A model generated the notes under the pieces. The model was given only the letters and a program-made list of their open reading frames with translations, did not search any database and had not been told where the DNA came from. From Hofstenia miamia (lineage: Eukaryota > Xenacoelomorpha > Acoela), in the NCBI GenBank assembly GCA_004352715.1, contig SCFE01000004.1, forward strand, positions 1,676,321-1,740,320: DNA of 64,000 bases, in the 5' to 3' direction. The translations under genes and the position numbers were made by a program. This document shows positions 26,977 to 40,559 of this stretch, piece by piece (position 1 is the stretch's first letter; each line of letters begins with the position of its first letter).

Positions 26977-28077
26977 GAAAATTTTCCCGTCATTTTGTAA
27001 CCTATTTTTGTAATCATAAAATGATTGTAGTCACACCATTTAATTTACCCAGATTGAATTTTAAATGTCACCATTTAAATCCTCTTTTCTTGTGATTTTT
27101 GTTATACAAAATAGTTTTCAAATCAGATTTCAACTTAAGCAATTTATTGCCAGAATTTGATGAAATGAATTACCTATGTTGAAATGGACTCCATCATCGG
27201 CCCTGTAATCAAAATTTGATTAGAATTTGAATGTGTACATTTAGACTTCATTATAGGTGTATAGAGATTGATTAAAGCGCCATCTTACAACGAGCGATTT
27301 CAAAGGCAGACGATTAAAACACTAATGCACAGTTAAAGGAATATTGCCATTTGAAAGCTCATTTTAAGAATTTGCTGCCAACCTCATTTTTGTGATGAAT
27401 CCATTAAAATTTCTCTCATTCAAAAATAAGGTCTTTAATTTTTTTTAATATTTTAAAAGCATTGTGTTTTCGACTTCTTTGAAACATTATATTCGTTTTC
27501 ACAATGCATTCTTTCAGTTTAAGTGAAAATTATTAATTTTAGTTAAATACACGTCGTTGACATGTGTGCACTACCACTGTTGTAAGCCAAATGTAAATGA
27601 CTCGTTATAAATTTATTAAATTTTTTGGGTGTTACCTGTCAACTGAACATTTAAAATTCCTGTATTTCTAAGTGTTCTATTTAATTGTGAGTGTGTTTGT
27701 TAATCATCTTGCATTAATGCGCACTTTGAAACATGGAAAAGAAAATTGTAGAAAATCGATATAGATCCACAATTGCCTGAAGTTTGCTATCTATTATTAA
27801 TGAAGAGTGTTTTCTTGTGTTACTCTAGCATCAACTTTTGATATTTCGAATTTCTCATTATAATACAGTTTCAAGTAAAGTTATTTTAACTTAAATTTGC
27901 TGATTTGAAATTTAGTGGTTATAACATCTCTTACTTGATTTCGTGGAAATGTGGTATATTTTCGTATATTTCACGCACAAAAATGAGTACTGCTTTGATG
28001 AACTTAATCTCATTCGCCCATCTGTTTTCACTAAAGAACTGTGGATCACTTCAATGTCCAATAATTTAGATTATACT
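26977..28077. other. AT-rich noncoding DNA
   Basis: No coding frame, splice pair or repeat structure could be supported. Confidence 0.5.
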
Positions 28078-28560
28078 TTAACCTTAAACTGACTGGGAAT
28101 TTTTGAAAAGTTTTCATGATTGTAAAACAAAATTAAACGCTTATAGCTCAAAAACTATTAACGCTATATTCAATCTGAAAGCACACATGATAGAAGAGAG
28201 TGCACTCTTTCTTTTTCGCTCTAAATTTGCGTCACTGTTTTGTCCTATTGAGGCGTGTCATGGGGCCTACGACACCCCGTGATAGTTAGAGTATTCTTTG
28301 CGCACAGCACTCCTCAATACATACTGAAAGTTTTTTGTTGCTTCCATGGGTTCAAAACTGTATAAAGATAATGAACCTTAGGTATCGAGAGAATTTAAAT
28401 TTTTTCAAAAATTCTAAATTTTAAAAGAAAAATTCTTAATTTTTTCAACAATGTCAGCCACAGAATAGACCCGACCATCCCTTATGATTTTATAATTGCT
28501 AAAAGATTTGGAGAAAAATTCCTTGTAAATGTGGAAAAACGGTTTGTCCTTTATAATGGA
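28078..28560 (-). mobile_element. Old MITE family M1, copy 3
   Basis: This is the inverse orientation of copies 1 and 2. It begins ACCTTAAACTGACTGGGA and ends with GTGGAAAAACGGTTTGTCC. The middle contains a hairpin-forming region around GGGGCCTACGACACCCC and the phrase TTGCTTCCATGGGTTCAAAAC, the counterpart of the GTTTTGAGCC block of copies 1 and 2. The minus-strand frame at 28414-28611 is incidental. Confidence 0.65.
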
Positions 28561-31500
28561 CGCTAGACAGATAAAATGCACAAGGCTTTGATAAATTAAG
28601 CCATAGTTCATTATGAACAGTTATTGAGGTTTTTCGAATGATGCACTACTCCATGGTATTATAATTAATGTAATTACATATTTATCAAACAATGAATTGA
28701 AATAGGAAGGCACCCTATATTATACTAAGAAATATTTGGAAAGATATATTACTTCATTAACAGGCCAAATGAAACAACTTATTAAAAAATTGTATATACA
28801 TAAACACAGGCTAGCAATAATACCTGTGTTAATTTCTCCTTTAATCACTTTTGCCAAAATTTATCCTGGCAGTGATCTGGCTAATATGAATTTTTAATTC
28901 AAATCAATCTTTCTTTTTGTTTGATTTTGTTATTGCTGCTTTTACACTTATAGATGTTGTTGATCACTTTTTATTGGAGTTCCCAGATCGGGTTCATCTG
29001 GTCCGGAAAATAAACTTTAGTAAATATATTTTTAATTAAACAAAATTAAAAGTTTATATACTAATGTATTTCTATGCTCTCCGAGAAAAGTTATCATACA
29101 GTCAAATTCAAAAATTTATTAAACAAAATTTTTAAAATTATAACTTTTGTTAGTTTTTAATTTCATTAAGAGCAGTGGCATTAACATAAATTCTAAAAAC
29201 AGTAAATCTCTGGAATTTAATAGTTCACTGGTGACAATAAAAACGCATGCTTTAATTAATGTATTTATAACCTGAAAAACAATTCGCCATAAAATGAAAT
29301 TTCCATTCATTTCGCCAAATGTAGAACAAAACGTGAGTGCTGATCACTTGTAAACGAAATTTAGCTCATAAATAAAATTATATTTGCCAAGACATTCTTT
29401 CAGATTTAAAATCTAGAATTTTGAAATTTTGCATATTTCGGAAAGAGGTGCTTCCAATGCCATCAATAGAATGACGAACAGAAATTGTTGACAAATTAAG
29501 GTGTTTATAGTAATATATTGGTTGGAATATGTGAAACCATTTGCGTTTCTGTAATTAAAGAAATTTTCATAAAATCAAATGACATGATTTTATTCCGGTA
29601 TGTATGGATTGTCCAGAAAATTAATTGCATTGTGCCAGACTCATTTTTGCAAAAAATAATTTTTTACATTTTTGAGGGCCTACTTTACCTAATTTTTAAT
29701 TATTTTTCATTTTTATAGAAAAACTGAAGCATCGAATAATTTAAAACTGTTGAGTATAGGAAATAAAGTTAAATTTTGAAGAAACGTTTGTAAAGCGTCC
29801 AAGTTTACCTTTCTAGATAAAAGCAAAGCCTTTTTCAAAAAGGGCAATTCATGATTGATGACTTCCAATTATTTGAATTTGCATTCCAAATAGGTAATTT
29901 TGCAGCTGGTGCTGCTTGGATTAGCAATTGCAGCTATAAAAATATAAATAAATGGTCTAAAAGTTCATGAATAGCTTAAAACAATTTAAATGAACTTGGG
30001 TTAATGATTGAACTGGAAATTTAGTACGCCCTTTGCTATTGACAAACTAGATCACTGTGAAATACATATTAATATAAATCATGGAAGTTAGAATTTAAAA
30101 TAGCGTTTTTCCACATACAAAACTCACATTTCTGATAAAATTCAGCAAAACATTGTTGAGAAATCGGATCGTCTAAAAATTTTCACGAAATGAGCCAATT
30201 ACTTGTGGTTTCCCGTGAAACATATTAAAAATAATCTGATATTCTTAAAGATAGCAATTTTGTGTATGCCTGCATAATTTTTAAAGATACAAAGTCAAAA
30301 TAACAATTTTGAGGACATTGGTGAAAGAACATTTTCACAGTAAGAAAGAATAGTAGAATTGAAAATACATGCGATTTACTCCACACAAGTGAAAACCATG
30401 GAGCTTTTTATATTAGTTTTAGTAATTTATTGGTGAAATCATTTTACTAAATTCTCAAATTTTAAAATTATTGTAATAAATTCATATGGGATTGGGTTAG
30501 GATTGTGTTCCGCATTGCCCGTTCATTTTGAGATTTGGATGGGTTTGGGGTTGAAAATTCTACCCATTTGCAGCTTTGCCTTAGAGTAGTGAGAAACTAA
30601 ATTTCCTAAACAATACACAAATGGCAAACATTGACAGAGGGGAAATAAACCAAAATTTATTGTATTATGGGTTAAAAAACTGAAAGGTTCAATCTGAAAA
30701 ATTATGAGAAAGAAGAATAATAATCAATTTACTCCAGTTTTCAATTGACTTTGGATTCCTAATGATTGAATAACTGCCCAATGAAAATAAATTAAAATAA
30801 ATTTCCCTTCTAAAATTATAATACAATAAAACATTAAATTGGTAGAAAAGTGCAAATTTACTCGAATTTATAATAAACTTAATTTTGTCTTTGATAGACA
30901 CTTTGTACTTCTGTATTCACTAAAAATATTTTCCGAGAATTCTCTAAAAACTTCCTGTAGGAAATTGTCTATTGATTTAATTTTTAATTTAATTTAAAAA
31001 GCTTGGGGAACCATTCAATTATAGCATGCGCTTTTACTGAACAAAATACCATGGGAAACAACTAATCAACTGAATACAAATTGCCAACAATTTTCAATTG
31101 AGCTCTCTCAGTAACAATTGTTTTATTGGGTCCCTCCGTGTTTTAAGAGAATAAAAGAACACAAATAAATTAGGAAATGTAGACAACACACATTGTTGGA
31201 ATTGAACAAAATATCAATTGAAGCAAAAAACTGTTTTACACACCACATTATAAACATTGTTATATTATCTTACAAATTTCACCAGTGTATTTAACACTCT
31301 ATAATCTGAACATAAAATTTTACCTCATCCTTGCTATTACCATATATTATATTGAAGGAATTGGTAACTCAATTTGTGGGGTAAAATACCACACACATGC
31401 AAATTAAACAATTTATGAAAAATATGTTTTCAGAAGAAGTCCATAATCCTTGAGTTCGAAAATATTAGTTCATACCTTTTTGTAAAGAAAATACTTTTCT

Positions 31501-32040
31501 CACAAATGTTTGCATTAATGTTCAATGTAAATAGTAATTAATTTGATGCACTGGCTGTGATGGCTTAACACAAAAACCAGGAAAATCCCCTGACTTAATT
31601 AATTTGTTATTTAAATTGAATCAATTAAGGTAGATATTTAATTAAATTAAGCATTTATCAATTAAATTTTAAAAGGCATTTGTGCAATATTTTAAAATAA
31701 GTTGACCGTTTTGAACAGATTATTCTGTAAAATATATTTTACTTAACACAATATATATATGTATATATATATATAATATATATGTATATATATGTATATT
31801 ATATAATTGATTAATTTTTTCGATTAAGAATTACTAAATTGATGAACTTGATTAAATTTAGAGTCTATATTAATCGCTATAAAAGAAAATTATTACATTT
31901 TAGGTGATTTTTGTAAGAAAGGTTTGAATTCAAAATATTTATAAGTTGCTTTGATTTTTAAATTGTCAGTGGTGGTGATGACTAAATATTTGCCTTACAG
32001 CGTGGTATCAAACTTTATTCCCAACACATATCTCTAATAA

Positions 32041-32081
<41 letters not shown>

Positions 32082-35000
32082 TAACTAATATAACATAATT
32101 TACGTGGCACTAGCATTGCAAGTGTTCTATAGTTAATATTTTGCTTCATATTATTATTATGTTTTTCACATATTTAGTATTGTACAAACATTTTATTATC
32201 TTTGGCGGCATGAAACTAATATCTGATCTGAGGCACTATTCATTCATTTGCTTCGTTATTTCAATATTGGGAAGGAAGGACATAAATTGTTGGGGTCAAA
32301 TTGCAAATTATGGCTCTTTTTGAGTATGACTTAGAATCTCCTGGTAATATTGTTGTTAATGCCAACGATTGTCACAGTGCCTTTTTTATTAATGCATAAC
32401 GGAAATGTCGATGCCTATATTTAATCATAAAAAATGCTGTTGCAGAACGAGATGCACTTCCGACATAACTGATTTGCTCATCAGAAGGGAAGGAATCAAG
32501 GATCTTATGCGTCATCTCCAAATTTCAATAAAAATTTAGGTCTATAATCTAACATCTCCACAAAGTCATGTAATTTTGCTATAAGTTAATATATTCAATG
32601 TAATTTTGAAGCAGAAAGAATGTGTCAATATGTTTTTGATATGATATTTACTGTATATAGATAATCAGCAATACTATACATGTAAACGGCAAATGGAATG
32701 AACACAAGTTTTCAATTGTTACGAAGTTTGTAAAATATGGCTCGGTGCTTAACTTTTATCGCTATAAGGTGGAACTTCGCACCTACAAAATGAATATTTA
32801 TATTGAGTATTTCAAATAAATACTATACACTCAAGGACAGACGAATCAATTAGGTTGAGACATCAGCAGTATCCATTAAAATCAGGCCCATTAACGCCAT
32901 TCCATTCGAAGAACATAATTGACAGTAAATCACGATGTTTATATTTCTTGCAAACTATTGAAATTGCTTTCAAGCTACATATTTTTTATCATAAACATAA
33001 TCAAGGTTGAAAAAATGAGGAAATTTTACAAGTTTTCTGAAAACCTTTCAGCATTGCTTCCTATCTTTGTTTTATTTGCATATGCTCATATCTGACTTAA
33101 GCTCATTTTTAACTAAAACCATTGGAAGTCTTTGTTGCATTGGCACAATTTCAATAAATTTCAGTTCATAGAATGAGAAGAAATATAGCAACATTACTGT
33201 GAAATGAATTCGTAGAGCAATTTTTATGTTATCTAGGAGGCAAGCTTCACCAAACGGCTGCTGTAAATTAAGAAGATTTAAAAAGGGTTTGACTGAGCAA
33301 ATAAACTCTACTTTGCTACAAATATTAGCTTTCTGCACTAGCATTGGACGTCGAAGTAAAAAGTCAGATATTTACTGGGGTCAATAGTTCATTTGTTAAC
33401 AAAAATTTTGAAAAGTAGTCTGAAACGCTGGTGATCGATTGTAACAGATTGGATAGTAAACACTTTGTGAGCTAATTTCGGATATCAGGCTTACAATGCA
33501 ACCAATGTGTGATGTTAATAGTTATCAATCAAACTCCGTGAGGATCTTTGTAATATTGCAGCAGATGCAAATTATCATGGCATTTACGAAAGAGATTGTA
33601 TAGTAATTCAAGCAATTCAGTTTCTTTCAAAAGAATTTAATACATCTAAACTACCTTAGATTTAGTAGAGATGTAATTTCGCCGATATCATAGATGGACA
33701 TCTGCAGAAAATTTAGGTCCAAGCCTGGCCCATCTAAATGAATGCTAATTCAGTCCATTTTAGGTACATTTTAAAGGCTTGCCAAAAAATTATGTGATTA
33801 TGTAATTTTGAGACTAACAGGGTTGTCTATGTGATATGTAGGCTTAATATTGAACTCCTAATGGACTTAGAGTGGCTATGGGTAAATATCATTTTTTATC
33901 AATCCTTGGAATTAACTATTATGTAAAACGGCTCGGTCATTTTCAGTCTAAATAGTTTTTCATTCCTTATAAAATTTCTTAATTTGCCTAAAATTGATGT
34001 AGCAAACAGAAAAATCAAGGTTTTTAGCATGTATGGACTTAAAATGAGCACGGTCTTGTTCGGACCGGCTCACGCTTGGCCATAAATTTTTTGCTTAAGC
34101 ATGTTATTTTTATATTCATTTGTACATCTTGGTCTTCTAAGCGAGAGTGTTTCATATCTTAGCGAAATCTTAAGCTACCCTAGCTCAACAAAAATAGCTT
34201 CATAGGAAATATAAAAGTAAGATAAATAACAGTTCATTACTTTTTCAATTGCCATCTTACGAATGTAAAACATTTACATTGCCTTATATATTATGGATAA
34301 CCTCAATTGTAGTTTTATTTCCGTTCTATTCATGTAAATGGTTTATATTAATACAAAATATATGCATGGTATAATATATGATTTGTTGTGTTGTGTTTTG
34401 TCTGTTGTGTGACACAACAGCCTTTTGTTGTGGTGTTGTGTTCGTTGCTGTGTGAAAAGCTCACGCAACGGCAAACCCATATGGCACCATGTTGCAATAA
34501 TTGATATCAATAGATGCCAACTATTGTATGAAAAGTATTTTATACTGAAAAGGAATCATCATGAAACGAATGCTATTTTAATTACTCGTATCAACTGTAT
34601 ATGAATTTTGTCATCCTACCAATTTGGCGTTATCTTTTTTATTTAAGTTATCAAAAAATTCAGTTTGGGTAAAACTCTATGTCAAAATTACCACAAGAAC
34701 TACTGAAGGAAATCGCGCTCTGAACTTAAGTCAATTATTGTTATTAAATTTGATCGGCACATATTAAGTGTTTTAGTTCTGCTAATTTCGATAATCAATC
34801 AATTTACTGAAAACCCTTCTAAAGGTTACACAAATTGGAAAGTGCCTCATTGGGATTAGAAATGGAAGCACAGTGGGATCATTCAACGAAACTGGCAATT
34901 CTCTCAATTGTAAAAGCAAAAAAAAATTAGAAGCCAATCATGTAAGTATATTGCTGGTAGTTTGCTATTAATGACAAACAAATTCACCGAGGCAAAATCT

Positions 35001-36810
35001 GTCGTAGTCTTTGCATTTTGACTCCCTTTTTTGTATTGCTCTTAATAGTGACGGATCCAAAATTTCTTCATAGGGGATGAATTTTATCACTGCAACAGAC
35101 GCTGTCGAGTCTTCCGATTTATTTATGTAGTAAGCACGCATTTCTAGAGAACCAGACCCTCCTCCACAAGGGGGTAAAATTCACAAGGATAACCGTATCT
35201 CCAAGTTTAATAATCAATAGATATAGGGGGCACTGTGGATCTGTGGAATAAAATCTGCCATTAAACTTGAAAAAATAGAGTCAAAGCACACAAAAATAAA
35301 TTTCTAATATTCTATTCCTCATAACGTTTTTTCTCATTATGCTTCTCAATGAAATGCACAAATTATCTTCTATTTTGCATTGAAATATGCAATGCTTAGA
35401 TGCTTTATCTTACAAATTATTCCTAAAATAGAAGAATGACTCATAATTTTGTAAATACAGTTAGGGACAATGAATTGAGGGAGGAAGCATATCGTTATTA
35501 TTTGGCCCGACTCCTGCCCACAGCCCATGGAGTTTTTTTAAATTATTAGACCGATCCGCAACCCACATTTGTTTATATTGGCATACATACGACCGACCGA
35601 CTTGTAAATAAATCGTAAAGAACTAGAAAATATTTGTGTAAATTTACCGTCTAATGGAGACTACAAATTCAATACTTAATTTCTATTGTATGAAATATAA
35701 TTCTTTTTATAAATATTTATTAACCAATAGCGATAATATTATGTAATACCATGCGGTCGCGAAGATTGCTTTAAAACATTGTAGTTGTAGTAATTCTGCA
35801 ATAGTATTGGACTCAAATGTAATTTTTTAAAAAGTGAAACTTGTTTTAATTAAGCATTGCTGAATGCCATCTAGCGTTGGTTTATAGTATACATAAAATT
35901 TAATTTTCAATAGTGGTTTTTGCTTATTATATTTTGCTTTTCATCAAAAAACTTTACCGCTAAACCCCACAATTTGGTTTTTTACCGCAAACCACCACAA
36001 TAAATGAAATTTTATAGTCGTATACCACAACGAAGTCGTATTTTACTTAACTTCCTAAGTGAAGATCAATATTTCAGAATTGTTCTTAAGGTTATCGATC
36101 ATCCGTAGAAAAGCTAAAAATAATTCCTTAGGCAGTTTATCAATTCTTCCAATTTTATTAGAGTACTATCCAATTTTTCTTGAAATGTGCAAAAATTGCT
36201 ATTAATATTTTGTATGTGAAACCTATTAATTTTGCTTAAGAAACAGTTTTTTGATAAAAATGCTTAAAGATTGTAATTCTTAAAACAAAACTCGTTATCA
36301 TTATAAACTTAATGCCACTGCAATTGTGCAAACCACTATCGCGGTGTCCCGGGTATTACAGTTCCGCACTTATCTCTAGTCGGTATGTACGCTTAGCAAA
36401 TTACACTTAGTAAAATTTATATATGTCGCAATGCACCAGTAATATTTTTTGTTGTTAAAATATGTAATGATAATATTATAATCATGCACGCAGTGGTGCC
36501 AATGGATGTACAGACTACTATTTGAAACACTGTTTTGGATCAAAGATAAATTTTACTGAAAATGACGGTGTAAGTATAGTCTATGACTACTAAAAAATGT
36601 ATTGAATAATTCAGCAGGAAGTTAGCAAATTTAGAGTATGTTGCACAAACATAGTTAGAATTTTCATAAATATAGTGATTCGCAATCACCCAATGCCAAA
36701 CCGCAATTATTTCTGCAGATTTCTACTTATTTTTTTTAATGTAAGCATTTTGTAAATACGTATCGACATATTATAACTATATATTATATATATATATATA
36801 TATGCTTATG
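28561..36810. other. AT-rich noncoding DNA, no gene recognised
   Basis: Short frames (for example 29119-29310, 30689-30901, 33072-33344) lack recognisable domains. There are (AT) tracts at about 31750-31806 (imperfect), 32041-32077 and 36778-36803. A TG-rich stretch at 34383-34470 contains the hairpin TGTTGTGTGACACAACAG. GC-richer patches at about 33715, 34050, 35050-35170 and 35500-35600 may be ends of old elements. Confidence 0.5.
32041..32077. repeat. (AT)n microsatellite
   Basis: Alternating AT for about 37 bases. Confidence 0.9.
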
Positions 36811-36917
36811 GGATCCGCTTTGTACACTTTATCGTGTTTATAGATCCGTTTTGTACACCCCGATTATTATAGATCATATATGCACGCTTTTCATAAAAAT
36901 AGACCCGCTTTGTACAC
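36811..36917. repeat. About 30-bp tandem repeat, 3.6 units
   Basis: Units begin near 36811, 36842, 36870 and 36900. The first, second and fourth share GATCCGCTTTGTACAC (or GATCCGTTTTGTACAC, GACCCGCTTTGTACAC). The third is diverged (GATCATATATGCACGC). A T-rich tail ending in TATA or AATA separates them. It directly follows an (AT)n tract. Confidence 0.75.
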
Positions 36918-37493
36918 AAAAAAGTTCTTCAACCAAAATTTAAATTTATTGATATGTTTTTCATGAAATGAAAAATGAATTCAAGCAGTTTATCTTAGCT
37001 ACAAGAGGTACTTAAAAATATTAAATAGTAAAAATAGTCAACATTTTGATGATAGAGAGGTCCTCAATAATCCTACAAGCACTAAGAACATCAATCAACA
37101 CTGCCCAAACCAAAAATGCAGATTAAAATTTGAATTAAAAAACTACAAACTGAAGAGTACAGAACAATATTTCGATTTTTTAAAATTGTCAATAGAAACT
37201 AAAAAAACGTAGAATTCAAAAATTTTATTTAATAATTAGAAGCATTACTTCATATCAATGGTTACCGTATCATTTATGATGTACTACATAAATAATTAAG
37301 AAAACGCATCAAGAAATCTGGTATGTGCTATGAACATTTTAGTTTAAAATCATTTATATATATATNNNNNNNNNNNNNNNNNNNNNNNNNNNNNNNNNNN
37401 NNNNNNNNNNNNNNNNNNNNNNNNNNNNNNNNNNNNNNNNNNNNNNNNNNNNNNNNNNNNNNNNNNNNNNNNNNNNNAGTGGTAATATATATA

Positions 37494-37537
<44 letters not shown>

Positions 37538-37705
37538 CCACTTTAAATGGTACATAAAAATAACTAAAATTTTACAAAATATAGTGAAATTGCCAAAGTT
37601 GAGTTTCTCAAGCTTGAATGCTACTTTGAAAAGCATGAATATGATCTCATGCTATTTTATATAAACGATTTTGAAACACGAAATTTAGGCAGCCATATGA
37701 TAAAA
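36918..37705. other. AT-rich noncoding DNA with a gapped (AT)n palindrome
   Basis: No gene seen. The N gap is 37366-37477. Confidence 0.5.
37478..37542. repeat. Palindromic (AT)n tract
   Basis: AGTGGTAATATATA at the left and TATATATTACCACT at the right are exact reverse complements enclosing an AT repeat, so the whole 65 bp can fold as a hairpin or cruciform. The left arm abuts the N gap at 37366-37477, and hairpin folding may be why the assembly broke here. Confidence 0.85.
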
Positions 37706-38278
37706 CAGGCTTGTCCAATCCAATCCAATAAAAAAAATTCTAGAATTGTCCATTTGGAATCCAATCAAATTCCAATCTAATTTTGAGTTTGTTAATCTCA
37801 AATTTTCTTTGCAATATACATTGGATGTCTTTGATTTCACATAATATTTATTTAAATATAATGCACAAATTTTCTTTATGTGATTATTAAGGACTCGTAA
37901 AACCAGAAAAATACATAATTTCAAAGAAAACGCAGACAAATTAGAATTATTATTACAGAACAAATGCATTGGCTGTATTTGTAGAAGTTTTGGACAACAA
38001 TGAAGCTAAAATACGAGATCCTATATTCGATCAATACTACTCTCAATACCGGAAATCTCTATATTTGTTTATTTCTAAGTGAAGTTTCAGCTCTAAGGTA
38101 TGTTCAACTCTTATATAGCCTTGCGAGAACACTCCCATCGGTTCGAGAAAAAAGTTTGAACAGAGAGTGAGACAGAATTTTTGAAATCCTGGGAGCAAAG
38201 GATTACATTTTTTCATAACATCTTGCTCCCAATCAAAACATAAGAAAGATATGTAAGATGCACCGGGATTTCGTTATG

Positions 38279-38465
38279 ATGAAAACGTTGATATCCTATC
38301 ATATTGGAAGAATTCCCCTTACAAAAAAATTAAATTAATAGCAAGATCTTATCTAACCACACAAGTTTTAGAAACAGTTCCTGAACTAGCTCAACTGGAC
38401 TTACGATTCCTGCATTAACCCACACAACGACACTTTGCCCATCTGAACGAACTCTTAGTTATAAG
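38279..38465 (+). pseudogene. hAT transposase C-terminal dimerisation domain remnant
   Basis: One frame reads DENVDILSYWKNSPYKKIK followed by LIARSYLTT. After a frame change comes TIPALTHTTTLCPSERTLS. This is the order seen in the hATC dimerisation domain: a D-x-L-x-YW-K motif, a Leu/Ala-Arg-x-Tyr-Leu helix, then the Ser-x-x-Ser-Glu-Arg-x-Ser signature. The intervening segment is longer than usual and out of frame, and stop codons follow, so it is non-functional. The N-terminal zinc finger and RNase-H-like core were not found within the element. It lies inside the inverted repeats at 37706-40030, which supports the classification of that element. Confidence 0.72.
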
Positions 38466-39188
38466 AAAATATAGTATGCAATGCAGTGTAGGTAAAAAAA
38501 TACAATAATTCATGTTTTATATTCATGCGGTGTTTTGGGAATTTTCTATGCTATGTTAGTAGGAGATCTATGGAAGTAGAATCAGTTCATTGTGCTGCCA
38601 CCAGAATATTCCCTGGTGTTACCTTAGAGAGATCTTCCAACAAATACTGTGAGATTCTAACTCAAAGACGCAAAAGCATGGCAGAAGAAAATTTCCCTAA
38701 GAGCCTATTTATTGTGATTGTTATCAATAATTTGTAACTAAATTCACATTCTTCAGTAAATTACTGTCTTTTGTTTTAGCAGAAAAAGTAGAATTCTTAA
38801 AGAAAGAAAAAGATTAGCATAGTTTAAGTTTTCGCAGACAAAATATCATAGAACTACTGATAATATAGTGTCATAAAATGACACCAACTATCCAAAAAGT
38901 TATATATTCAAAATTCTGCCACATATGACACCACACACATGTATGTATATCATATCATGCCGGAATTGTTGTGCAGGCTCAACTAAAGCACATAATAGCA
39001 ATGCAACCAATGAACTTAAGAATTTATTGATCATATGCTGCCCTATTAGAATACAAATGCACAATAATACTGGTCCAGTTATTGTATTCTAGTCAAATGA
39101 AATTTTAGAAAACATACATATTTTGTGCTCACATGACAATATTGTAATTAGTTACCATGATATGGCGTATTGCATTCAGAGTATTATC

Positions 39189-39814
39189 TAGGCCCTGCAA
39201 GTACTCGAAATTTTTAGTCGGGTCGAGTTTTGTTGATTGAAAACGAATAGTGTAGTGTATGCTTAATTATAAACAATAATATTATTTTCTAATTAAAAAA
39301 CCTTTCCACAAAAATTTGTTTCAGAGTCAATGGGGTTGAACATATTGTCTATGGAATGAGCGTTACTAATATCAAGATGTTAGAATATATTGATATTATG
39401 GTGGTAGCCTCTCCCTGCTGATTGGATTCTTTTGAATTTTTTTGTCTTTCGTAAAAGTTAGATTAACACTTCATTAGAAGGGTTGCGATTTTAAGTTGGT
39501 AAACAAACTTCACACTTTATGCAAGTGATATTTGATAAAGTTTCATTCTTTAGTTTAATAACATCAACAGTGATTGGTTAATGCTATATCTATGCACAAT
39601 ACAATAATGATCAATTACAAATGCAACTGCTAAAATATTTTTTCGAGTTTAGAAAACAGTTTATTACTTATTGGTGACTTTACAATTATGATATTTATAG
39701 GCCTACATGGTTAGACTCGAAATTCGAAATCCGACTAGACTAGAATTTTAAGAGACTGGCACGACTCAACAAGACTCGGCTTGAAGCAAAAATATCCCGA
39801 GTCGCAGAGCCCTA
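39189..39814. mobile_element. hAT-type MITE (626 bp), nested
   Basis: Perfect 8-bp target duplication GTATTATC at 39181-39188 and 39815-39822. The ends are TAGGCCCTGCAAGTACTCG and, reverse-complemented, TAGGGCTCTGCGACTCGGGA, a TAGGG-CTCTGC-type end typical of hAT elements. No transposase frame. It interrupts the older hAT transposon around it. Confidence 0.9.
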
Positions 39815-40179
39815 GTATTATCAGACCCATATCCAAAGCTAATATTTTTATATCATGAGGAATTATTAAGAAAACTATATTATAGAAAAATGTGAATTTG
39901 GATTGTTTTGAAAAAATTATTCCAATGAAAATTCAATTGGAATCCAATTAATGACAAACTTTGTTTGTCCAAAAAAATTCCAATGTCAAATTGGAACCCA
40001 ATTTGATTTCAATTCCAATAGACAATCCTGGATAAAAACCAGGAACATATGCTGTTAACATCAAAGTTAGACTTAACGTAATAAGTGAAAAATTCATGAG
40101 AGAGAGAGATATTTATTTCACCTTAATTGCAACCAAAAGGTTGAAAAATTAAGGTAATGAATATAAACTACGATTTACA

Positions 40180-40181
<2 letters not shown>

Positions 40182-40213
<32 letters not shown>

Positions 40214-40398
40214 NNNNNNNNNNNNNNNNNNNNNNNNNNNNNNNNNNNNNNNNNNNNNNNNNNNNNNNNNNNNNNNNNNNNNNNNNNNNNNNNNNNNNNN
40301 NNNNNNNNNNNNNNNNNNNNNNNNNNNNNNNNNNNNNNNNNNNNNNNNNNNNNNNNNNNNNNNNNNNNNNNNNNNNNNNNNNNNNNNNNNNNNNNNNN

Positions 40399-40429
<31 letters not shown>
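40182..40429. repeat. (AT)n microsatellite with 185-base gap
   Basis: AT repeats flank the N run at 40214-40398. Isoleucine-tyrosine frames here are repeat artefacts. Confidence 0.95.
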
Positions 40430-40431
<2 letters not shown>

Positions 40432-40559
40432 TTTCTCATATGTAACCAAATTCATTGCTGCTATTTAATTGTAGACAAAACTTTTCTCCATTCTGGAAGT
40501 TCGATTAGAGAAGGAGTAATCACGAATGTTACGTAAATTATAATCTAAATACCGTATGT

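Larger units (their letters stand above)
37706..40030 (+). mobile_element. Decayed hAT transposon with a nested hAT element
   Basis: The termini CAGGCTTGTCCAATCC and, reverse-complemented, CAGGATTGTCTATTGG form an inverted repeat. They are flanked by GATAAAA at 37699-37705 and 40031-40037 (7 bp; probably a decayed 8-bp duplication). Subterminal regions on both sides are rich in TTGGAATCCAAT-type words. The interior contains the hAT C-terminal transposase remnant at 38279-38465 and, at 39189-39814, a younger hAT MITE. Without the insertion and its duplicated target the element would be about 1.69 kb, short for an autonomous hAT, so internal deletion is likely. Confidence 0.75.

Noticed and set aside
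34383-34470. TG-rich stretch with a GTGTTG hairpin
   Set aside because: Looks like degenerate simple sequence; no boundaries or copies could be defined.
38525-38737. 70-codon plus-strand frame inside the hAT element
   Set aside because: It follows the hATC remnant but does not match the expected C-terminal residues; no independent support.
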